Shown here: positions 7,293-12,743 of the stretch, one piece after another
How positions within the stretch are numbered: position 1 is the stretch's first letter
How the letters are laid out: every line of letters begins with the position of its first letter
Source: VFJZ01 sp038321545
GTDB lineage: Bacteria > Actinomycetota > Thermoleophilia > Gaiellales > F1-60-MAGs149
Length of the DNA: 12,743 bases
Direction of reading: 5' to 3'
NCBI GenBank assembly: GCA_038321545.1
Contig: JBBQFB010000107.1
Location: 1 to 12,743 of the forward strand
The notes under the pieces: generated by a model
What the model was told of the DNA's origin: nothing
Database searches by the model: none
The model's input: the letters and a program-made list of their open reading frames with translations, nothing else
Position numbers and translations under genes: made by a program

Positions 7293-7485
7293 ACGCGCGC
7301 GCCCGGTCGCCGACGAAGAGCGTCTCGGCCAGCTCGCACGCCATGGCGTCCTGGCCGATCAGCGGGTGCGCGAGCAGCGCGCGCCGGCGGGCGACCGGCG
7401 TGTCATCCACCGCCGCCGCGACCGCCATCCGCTCGTACGCCGCCACATGCTGCACGAGCCCGAGCAGGTCGGCCGGCAGCGGCTC
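7289..7485 (-). pseudogene. C-terminal remnant of the GH4 glycosidase, downstream of an amber codon
   Basis: Directly after the TAG (7486-7488), and in the same frame, the sequence continues EPLPADLLGLVQHVAAYER, then ALLAHPLIGQDAMACELAETL. This is the normal C-terminal helix region of GH4 enzymes. No start codon with a ribosome site is present, so it is not an independent gene. The frame as written runs on to a TGA at 7219, inside the kinase gene, and its last residues are not GH4-like. A two-base change in the CGCGCGCG tract near 7293-7301 would instead end it at a TGA overlapping the kinase GTG (GTGA, 7289-7292). That would match the 4-base overlaps at the other junctions in this operon. 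I place the left boundary there by inference. Confidence 0.65.
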
Positions 7486-8538
7486 CTACGGCAGCGGTTC
7501 CGGACCATCCGCGCCGATCCGCGCCGGCAGCTCGACCACGTCGTCGTCGGCGAGGCCCGGCAGCGCGCCGTTGTTGCGCACGTCAACCACCTGCACCGAC
7601 CCGTCGCCGGTCGCGAGCGACGACACCAGCTGGGTGGCAGCCTCGCTGTAGAACGCGCCGCCGCGCTGCTCGAGCAGCGCCGGCTTCGTCACCAGCGCCG
7701 GATCCCTGTACATCTCGAGCAGGCCCTCCTCGATGGCCTGCACCTCCTGGGCCCGCGTCGGCTGCCCATGCTGCCCGGCGACGATCTGGTCGTGGCAGTA
7801 GAAGTACTTCAGGTAGTAGGACGGGATCACGCCGAGGTCGGAGATCAGCCGCGCGGGCTGGTCGATCTCGGCGGCGATGTCGTCCAGCGAGTCGCTCAGC
7901 AGCCGCTGGAGGATGTCCTCGCCGTCCACCTCGACCGACCGGATCCACGTCAGGTGGTTCAGGCCTACCTGGCCGACGGCCACGCGCTCCGGCTCGATCT
8001 GCAGCCGGTGGGCGAACCAGCGCTGGAACCCGATCGCGACGTTGCAGAGACCGCACGCGCGATGCCCATGATCGAGCAGCGCTCGCGTGACGATGCCGAC
8101 CGGATTGGTGAAGTCGACGATCCACGCGCCGGGAGCGGCCCGCTCCTTCACGCGGTCGGCGATCTCGAGCATGACCGGCACGGTGCGCATCGCCTTCGCG
8201 AAGCCGCCGGCGCCCGTCGTCTCCTGGCCCACACAGCCGCATGCGAGGGGGATCGTCTCGTCCTGGTGGCGCGCTGCCTGGCCGCCCACGCGGATCTGCA
8301 CCAGCACGAAGTCGGCGCCGTCGATGGCGGCGTTCAGATCGCCGGTGATCTGCAGCGCACCGGCGTAGCCCGCGTGGTCAAGCATGCGGCGCGCCATCGC
8401 GCCGACGATGTCGCGCCGGCTCTCGTCGATGTCGTGCAACGACAGGCGGTCGAGCCCGAGCCGGTCGCGCTCCCGCGCCAGGCCGGCGACCAGTTCCGGC
8501 GTGTACGTGGACCCGGCGCCGACGACGGCGATCCTCAT
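7486..8538 (-). CDS. GH4 family NAD/metal-dependent glycosidase (6-phospho-beta-glycosidase type), ended early by amber codon
   Basis: GH4 enzymes cleave glycosides by an NAD-assisted redox mechanism with a divalent metal. The protein as written is 350 residues; family members have about 420-450. It shows the NAD motif VVGAGSTYTPELV at 5-17, TTGAGGFAKAMRT at 107-119, DFTNPVG at 142-148, CNV at 165-167, GLNHLTW at 192-198, and SYYLKYF at 240-246. Cys165 and His195 are the expected metal ligands. The CNV signature is that of 6-phospho-beta-glucosidases, which act on phosphorylated disaccharides. The start ATG overlaps the upstream permease stop as ATGA (8535-8538). The reading frame meets TAG at 7486-7488, where homologous C-terminal sequence continues in frame. 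A single CAG to TAG change would explain it. The truncated product is probably impaired. Confidence 0.88.
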   Translation of the reverse strand: MRIAVVGAGSTYTPELVAGLARERDRLGLDRLSLHDIDESRRDIVGAMARRMLDHAGYAGALQITGDLNAAIDGADFVLVQIRVGGQAARHQDETIPLACGCVGQETTGAGGFAKAMRTVPVMLEIADRVKERAAPGAWIVDFTNPVGIVTRALLDHGHRACGLCNVAIGFQRWFAHRLQIEPERVAVGQVGLNHLTWIRSVEVDGEDILQRLLSDSLDDIAAEIDQPARLISDLGVIPSYYLKYFYCHDQIVAGQHGQPTRAQEVQAIEEGLLEMYRDPALVTKPALLEQRGGAFYSEAATQLVSSLATGDGSVQVVDVRNNGALPGLADDDVVELPARIGADGPEPLP

Positions 8539-9374
8539 CCCTTCACCCCCGTCAGCGTGATGCCCTCGACGAACGCCTTCTGGGCGGCGAAGAAGAGGAT
8601 GATCACCGGCAGCATCACGAGCAGCGTCGCGGCCATGGTGAGGTTCCACTGCACCTGGTGCAGATTGCGGAACTGGGACAGGCCGATCGACACCACCCAG
8701 TTGTCGGGCTTCTCGCCGACGTACAGCAACGGCAGGAAGAAGTCGTTGAACGTGTACAGCACCGAGAACATCGCGACCGCCGCGATCGCCGGGCGGCCCA
8801 TCCGCAGCACCACCGTGAACAGCAGCCGCAGCTCGCCGCATCCGTCGACCCGCGCCGCGTCGAGGTACTCGTCGGGGATCGTCAGGAAGAACTGGCGCAG
8901 CAGGAAGATCGTGAACGCGTCGCCGAGCCAGTTGGGCAGGATCAATGGCCACAGCGTGCCGACCAGGTGGAGCTTCGACCACATCACGTACATCGGCACG
9001 ACCGACACCTGCGGCGGCAGCATCAGCGCCACCAGCACGACCAGGAACACCCCGTTCCGGCCCCGCCACCGCAGCTTCGCGAGGGCGTAGGCCACCGGGA
9101 CGCTCGAGATGAGCAGGCCGAGCGTGCCGAGCCCGGCGTAGATCGCGGTGTTCAGCGTCCACCGCAGCAGCGGCGCCTGCCTGAACACCTCGATGAAGTT
9201 CGACGGCTGGAAGGGGTCGGGCCAGAGGCGGTCGGACAGCGCCTGGTCGGTCGTCATCAGCGCCGTCAGGAGGATGAAGCCGAACGGCATCAGGAACACG
9301 AGTGCCCCGGCGATCAGCAGGCTGTGCTGCCCGATCGCCGACAGCATCCGCCGGCGGCGCGCGCTGGCGATCAC
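8535..9374 (-). CDS. ABC sugar transporter permease, MalG/CUT1 type
   Basis: This is the second membrane subunit (279 residues) of a CUT1-family carbohydrate importer. Hydrophobic segments lie near residues 17-40, 72-98, 108-130, 140-162, 195-217 and 245-266, six in all, as expected for the MalG type. The EAA loop that contacts the ATPase is seen as EYLDAARVDGCGELRLLFTV at 169-188. The GTG start overlaps the upstream permease stop as GTGA (9371-9374), and its stop overlaps the GH4 start. Such overlaps imply coupled translation. The substrate cannot be read from sequence, but GH4 and sugar-kinase neighbours suggest a disaccharide or short oligosaccharide. No ATPase gene is next to it. Confidence 0.92.
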   Translation of the reverse strand: MIASARRRRMLSAIGQHSLLIAGALVFLMPFGFILLTALMTTDQALSDRLWPDPFQPSNFIEVFRQAPLLRWTLNTAIYAGLGTLGLLISSVPVAYALAKLRWRGRNGVFLVVLVALMLPPQVSVVPMYVMWSKLHLVGTLWPLILPNWLGDAFTIFLLRQFFLTIPDEYLDAARVDGCGELRLLFTVVLRMGRPAIAAVAMFSVLYTFNDFFLPLLYVGEKPDNWVVSIGLSQFRNLHQVQWNLTMAATLLVMLPVIILFFAAQKAFVEGITLTGVKG

Positions 9375-10360
9375 AGGCCCCCCTCGAAGTGGATCAGCCG
9401 GCGCGAGCGCCGGACGATGACGTAGGTGACCGCGAACGCCACGACCAGCAGCACCATCGTCAGCGCCGACGCGTAGCCCATCGTGAACCGCCGGAAGGCG
9501 GCGTCGTACAGGAGGATCGGATAGAACAGCGTCGAGCCGAGCGGGTAGCCCAGCTCGGCGGTGCTCACCGACCCCGCCTGCGACGCCTGCCCGACCGCGA
9601 TCTGGCTGGCCACGTAGGCCTGCGTGAAGTACTGCAGGCCGTCGATGACACCCGTTACGACGGCGAACAGGATCACCGGCGAGATGGACGGGATGGTGAT
9701 GTGCCGCAGCCGCTGGTACGCGCCGGCGCCATCGATCTCGGCGGCCTCGTACAGCTGGCGCGGCACGTCGAGCACCGCCGCCAGGAAGATCACCATCACG
9801 TTGCCGACCGCCCAGACCGACAGCAGCACCAGCGACGGCTTGGCCCAGTCCGGCGACTGGAACCAGTTCGGCCCGTTGATGCCGACCACGCCGAGCATCT
9901 TGTTCACCGGGCCGGTGGCCGGGTTCAACAGGTACACGAACCCGAGCGTCGCCGCGACCGGGGGCACCAGCGCCGGCAGGTAGAAGACCGTGCGCGCGAA
10001 CCCCGCGCCGCGGCGCACGCGGGCCAGCATCAGCGCGATGCCGATGCCGAAGATCACGCGGGCCGGCACCGATACGGCGATGATCCACAGCGTGTTGCGG
10101 ATCGCGGGCCACACGCGCGGGTCGGAGTGGAGCATGAACCGGTAGTTGTCGAGCCCGATCCAACGAGGGGGCGACAGCAGGTCGTAGTGCGTGAACGACA
10201 GGTAGAACGTCGTCACGATCGGGTATGCGAAGAAGATCGAGAACCCGAGGATCCACGGCGACATCAGGAGCAGCACGAGCCCCCGCCGGCGGCGGTCGGC
10301 GCGGCGCCGGGAGAGGCGTCGCGCCGGCTTGCCGGCCCTGTGTGCGCGCAGGCCGATCAC
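9371..10360 (-). CDS. ABC sugar transporter permease, MalF/CUT1 type
   Basis: This is the first membrane subunit (329 residues) of the CUT1-type importer. A basic, arginine-rich N-terminus (residues 5-26) precedes six predicted hydrophobic spans near 28-54, 90-113, 125-146, 177-199, 226-250 and 296-316. The EAA motif appears as LYEAAEIDGAGAYQRLRHIT at 203-222. The typical family block VFYLPALVPPVAATLGFVYL lies at 125-144. The GTG at 10360 is taken as start because it forms a GTGA overlap with the binding-protein stop (10357-10360), the same design as the next junction. It pairs with the following MalG-type permease. Confidence 0.91.
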   Translation of the reverse strand: MIGLRAHRAGKPARRLSRRRADRRRRGLVLLLMSPWILGFSIFFAYPIVTTFYLSFTHYDLLSPPRWIGLDNYRFMLHSDPRVWPAIRNTLWIIAVSVPARVIFGIGIALMLARVRRGAGFARTVFYLPALVPPVAATLGFVYLLNPATGPVNKMLGVVGINGPNWFQSPDWAKPSLVLLSVWAVGNVMVIFLAAVLDVPRQLYEAAEIDGAGAYQRLRHITIPSISPVILFAVVTGVIDGLQYFTQAYVASQIAVGQASQAGSVSTAELGYPLGSTLFYPILLYDAAFRRFTMGYASALTMVLLVVAFAVTYVIVRRSRRLIHFEGGL

Positions 10361-11718
10361 GGAGCCTGGCCGGCCTCCGCCTGCTTGCGCTGGTCGTCGA
10401 TCTGCCTGTCGACCTTCGCGAGCGATCCCTGCAGGTCGCCGACCTTGCCGGCCTGCCAGTTCGCGAGCAGGCTCGTGAACAGGTCGAGGTAGCCGGAACC
10501 GGCCGCGGTGATCGGCTCCGTCGTTGACTTCGGGTGGTTGAACACGTCGATGAACGTCGCGAAGGCCGGATCGGGGATCAGGTCGGGCGACTTCGCCGAC
10601 GAGGCGGTGGAGGGGACGTTGCGCAGGCCGTTCGCCAGCTCGGCCAGGGCCTTGTCGTCGGTCGTCAGGTACTTGACCAGCTGCCAGGCGAGGTCCTGGT
10701 GCTTCGCCGCCTTCGGGATGCCGATGATGGTGCCGTTGATGTAGCCGGAGCCGTACAGGTCGGGCTTCGCGTCGTCGACCGGCGCCGGAGCGGTGCCGTA
10801 CTGCAGGTCGGGGTGCTCGTTCGCGATGAACGCGACGCGCCACTCGCCGTCCATGTTCATGGCCAGCTTGCCGGTCTCGAAAGCGTTCGACGCGGAGAAC
10901 TCGTCACCGACGCCGGCCTGCCACTTGACCAGGTTGTCGTAGCCGTAGAAGTCGATCAGGTCCTTCTGCCAGGTCATCATCTTCGCCCAGGCCGGGTCCG
11001 ACGAGAGCGTCGAGTTGCCGTCCGCGTCCTGCCACTGAGCACCGTACAGCGTCGCGTAGACGCCGGGCGTGTTCTGGAAGAAGCCGAAGAAGGGATCGAA
11101 GCCGACCACGTCCAGCGATCCGTCCGCCTTGCGGGTGGTCAGCTTCTTGGCGAGCGCGGTCAGCTCGGTGAAGGTCTTCGGGGGCGCGGTCGCGCCGGCC
11201 TTCGCGAGCAGGTCCTTGTTGTAGTAGAACCCGTATGCGTCGGCCAGGATCGGCAGCGCGCAGCGCACCCCGTTGTACTGCGTGTAGTACTGCGCGGGAG
11301 CCGGGAAGATCGACGCGTCGATGCCGTCCTGCTTCATCAGCGGCTCGAGATCGATCCAGCCGCCGCTCGAGCAGTACGCGCCGACGTTGGACGACGTGAA
11401 CGAGGAGACCGCGTCCGGGGCGTTGCCGCTCCGCATCGCCGCCGTGATCTTGTCGTCGTCGATGCCGCCGACGAGGTCGACCGTGACCTCGGGGTGCGCG
11501 GCGTCGTACTCGCCGACCACCTTCTTGAAGACGTCGAGCTCGCGATCCGACCAGCCGACCCAGAGGGTGATCTTCTGCGCCGGGCCGGTCGCGGCGGCCG
11601 TGCCCGTCCCCTCGGAGGCCGCCGTGCTCGTCGCCTTCGAGTCGCTGCCGCCGCCGCAGCCGACTGCCACCAGGGCCAGTCCGCACGTGACGAGCGTCGC
11701 CGTGAGAGCGCGTCTCAT
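10357..11718 (-). CDS. ABC sugar transporter solute-binding lipoprotein (family 1 extracellular binding protein)
   Basis: This is the extracellular substrate receptor of the importer, 453 residues. The N-terminus has two arginines, a hydrophobic stretch and a lipobox ending A-V-G-C with the lipidated Cys21. A low-complexity Ser/Thr/Ala/Gly linker follows (about 22-50), and the mature fold starts at KITLWVGW. Features of the MalE/UgpB-like family include FYYNKDLLAKAGATAPPKTF near the middle, then KLAMNMDGEWR and GSGYINGTIIGIPKAA. The ATG at 11718 is preferred to the one at 11733 because GGAGGAGGG lies directly upstream; the longer version would contain its own ribosome site. It is the first gene of the operon, behind a clear promoter and a candidate operator. 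The substrate is not determined. Confidence 0.94.
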   Translation of the reverse strand: MRRALTATLVTCGLALVAVGCGGGSDSKATSTAASEGTGTAAATGPAQKITLWVGWSDRELDVFKKVVGEYDAAHPEVTVDLVGGIDDDKITAAMRSGNAPDAVSSFTSSNVGAYCSSGGWIDLEPLMKQDGIDASIFPAPAQYYTQYNGVRCALPILADAYGFYYNKDLLAKAGATAPPKTFTELTALAKKLTTRKADGSLDVVGFDPFFGFFQNTPGVYATLYGAQWQDADGNSTLSSDPAWAKMMTWQKDLIDFYGYDNLVKWQAGVGDEFSASNAFETGKLAMNMDGEWRVAFIANEHPDLQYGTAPAPVDDAKPDLYGSGYINGTIIGIPKAAKHQDLAWQLVKYLTTDDKALAELANGLRNVPSTASSAKSPDLIPDPAFATFIDVFNHPKSTTEPITAAGSGYLDLFTSLLANWQAGKVGDLQGSLAKVDRQIDDQRKQAEAGQAP

Positions 11719-11722
11719 CCGT

Positions 11723-11731
11723 CCCTCCTCC
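11723..11731 (-). promoter_or_regulatory. Ribosome binding site of the solute-binding protein gene
   Basis: GGAGGAGGG on the minus strand ends 4 bases before the ATG at 11718. It is a strong purine-rich site and excludes the upstream ATG at 11733 as the true start. Confidence 0.75.
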
Positions 11732-11741
11732 ATCCGTTCTC

Positions 11742-11762
11742 GAGTCGTTTGGTAAATGACTC
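11742..11762. promoter_or_regulatory. Candidate operator: 21-base imperfect palindrome
   Basis: The arms GAGTCGTTT (11742-11750) and AAATGACTC (11754-11762) are reverse complements except at one position, around a GGT centre. It lies just downstream of the -10 box of the binding-protein promoter, where a bound repressor would block transcription. An extra GACTCTA at 11775-11781, in the -10 region, repeats the 11758-11764 sequence directly. The divergent ROK regulator is the obvious candidate to bind. Symmetry and position are seen; binding is inferred. Confidence 0.55.
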
Positions 11763-11775
11763 TAACGAGATGCAG

Positions 11776-11805
11776 ACTCTACTTTCAGCATTCACGGGAA
11801 GTCAA
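11776..11805 (-). promoter_or_regulatory. Promoter of the sugar transport operon
   Basis: On the minus strand, TTGACT (-35, 11805-11800, five of six consensus bases) is followed after 18 bases by TAGAGT (-10, 11781-11776, four of six). Transcription would start near 11768-11770, giving a leader of about 50 bases before the binding-protein ATG. The palindrome at 11742-11762 falls inside this leader. Confidence 0.6.
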
Positions 11806-11821
11806 GGGCCTGGAGTTTGCG

Positions 11822-12743
11822 ATGTCCGTCGAGTTCGTTAAAGTCCCTGCCGATATGCATCGGGTGGAAGGCGACGTCAGAGCGACCGCGCCGTTGTTGC
11901 GGGCGCTCAACGAGCGCGCCGTCCTCGACGTCATCCGCCGGGCTGCCCCGGTGTCGCGTGCCGAGGTCGCCCGCCAGTCTGGCATCTCCAAACCCACGGT
12001 CTCCAGCGCGCTGCAGGCGCTGCTCTCGGCCGGCCTGGTGCGCGAGGCTCGACCGCGGCCGGAAGGGCCGAGCTACGGCGCGGTGTTCTTCGAGCCGGTG
12101 CCCGACGCCGCGATCGTGCTCGGCATCGACATCGGCGCCCGCTACCTGCGCGCCGCGATCGCCGACCTGTCGGGAGCCATCCGCGCGCGTCAGGACGTCG
12201 AGCTGCACGGCGCCGACGCTGCCGGCGTGCTGGCCGTCGTCGACGAGGTGCGCGGCTCGCTGCTCGAGGCCTCGCGGCTCGGCGAGCACCTGGTCGACTC
12301 GGCGGTCGTCGGCATGCCCGGCGTGGTCGGACCGGGCGACATGATCGGCCTCGCCGGCGGTGTCATCGGCCTCGGCGGCGAGGGGTTCACCCAGGCGCTG
12401 CGCGACCGGCTGCCGTTCCCGGTCACGTTCGAGAACGACGTCAACCTCGCGGCGGTCGGCGAGCAGTGGGGTGGGGTGGCGCAGGGCGTCGACGACTTCG
12501 CCGTGCTGTCGATCGGCACCGGCACCGGCGTCGGGATCGTGCTCGGTGGCGAGCTGCACCGCGGGCGCCATGGCGCTGCCGGCGAGATCGACCTGGCGTA
12601 CGCCGGGCTCGGGCTCGACATCGACCCGTGCGCGGCGGCGCTCGAGGCGTACGCCACACGGATCGGCCGCAACTACCCGGGCAGGACCGCGCTGCTGGCG
12701 CCGTACGACACGCCGGCCGTGTTCGCCGCCGCCCGTGCCGGAG
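11822..12743 (+). CDS. ROK-family transcriptional regulator, partial, C-terminus beyond the window
   Basis: This is likely a sugar-responsive repressor of the divergent transport operon. 307 residues are visible of about 380-400 expected. An N-terminal winged helix-turn-helix lies near residues 28-75 (SRAEVARQSGISKPTVSSAL at 45-64). The ROK domain follows, with LGIDIG at 100-105, GMPGVVGPG at 164-172, ENDVNLAAVGEQWGG at 204-218 and IGTGTGVGIVLGG at 231-243. After AGEI (253-256) the usual C-x-C-G-x2-G-C-x-E zinc motif is missing; only Cys270 remains in DIDPCAAALEAYA. Members lacking this motif do exist, but ligand binding may differ. The ATG at 11822 is preceded by GGAG at 6 bases; an in-frame ATG at 11855 is the alternative. 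Sugar specificity is unknown. Confidence 0.9.
   Translation, partial: MSVEFVKVPADMHRVEGDVRATAPLLRALNERAVLDVIRRAAPVSRAEVARQSGISKPTVSSALQALLSAGLVREARPRPEGPSYGAVFFEPVPDAAIVLGIDIGARYLRAAIADLSGAIRARQDVELHGADAAGVLAVVDEVRGSLLEASRLGEHLVDSAVVGMPGVVGPGDMIGLAGGVIGLGGEGFTQALRDRLPFPVTFENDVNLAAVGEQWGGVAQGVDDFAVLSIGTGTGVGIVLGGELHRGRHGAAGEIDLAYAGLGLDIDPCAAALEAYATRIGRNYPGRTALLAPYDTPAVFAAARAG

Noticed and set aside
7486..7488. Amber codon read as pyrrolysine or programmed readthrough
   Set aside because: No pyrrolysine genes or readthrough structure are seen, and GH4 enzymes do not use pyrrolysine; mutation or sequence error is simpler.

Overview
The window is high-GC DNA (roughly 70%). It has frequent GTG starts, GC-rich third codon positions and tight 4-base gene overlaps, which suggests a soil-type actinobacterium. 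A Thermoleophilia-like lineage is my guess from gene style only; there is no rRNA or other marker to fix it. Both window edges cut through genes.

Left third (1-5978), one-carbon metabolism. A minus-strand operon runs soxD, soxA, soxG, soxB (start near 4146, running off the left edge) and encodes a heterotetrameric sarcosine-oxidase-type enzyme. Divergent from it, across a 158-base gap, is fhs (formate-tetrahydrofolate ligase, plus strand). The sox enzyme would oxidise an N-methyl amine and pass the one-carbon unit to tetrahydrofolate. Fhs links 10-formyl-tetrahydrofolate to formate and ATP, so the two units meet in the folate pool. SoxA is unusual in carrying two apparently intact cysteine sets for [2Fe-2S] clusters, which textbook sarcosine oxidases lack as I recall them.

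Middle (5979-6280), a convergent gap of about 300 bases without a credible gene. It holds a strong hairpin just after fhs and a REP-like element made of two copies of GGGGTCTGACCCC. Both may serve as terminators.

Right half (6281-12743), a carbohydrate import and breakdown locus. On the minus strand, in transcription order, are a lipoprotein solute-binding protein, two MalF/MalG-type ABC permeases, a GH4 family NAD/metal-dependent glycosidase with a CNV motif (6-phospho-beta-glycosidase type), and a BadF/BadG-family sugar kinase. No ABC ATPase is present, so a shared one is presumably encoded elsewhere. A divergent ROK-family regulator (plus strand, cut by the right edge) faces the operon. 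The 103-base divergent gap holds a good -35/-10 promoter for the operon and a 21-base imperfect palindrome suited to be the regulator's operator.

The last two genes of the sugar operon are damaged. The GH4 gene has an in-frame amber codon at codon 351, followed in the same frame by a recognisable family C-terminus. The kinase has a single-base frameshift after about residue 185. A third apparent shift lies at their junction. Three lesions within about 750 bases mean either a decaying operon tail or local consensus errors. No CRISPR array, tRNA, rRNA or transposase gene was seen. I did not find a clearly novel multi-gene system; the Fe-S-type SoxA, the kinase-plus-GH4 route behind an ABC importer, the zinc-motif-less ROK regulator and the clustered lesions are the points most worth a second look.
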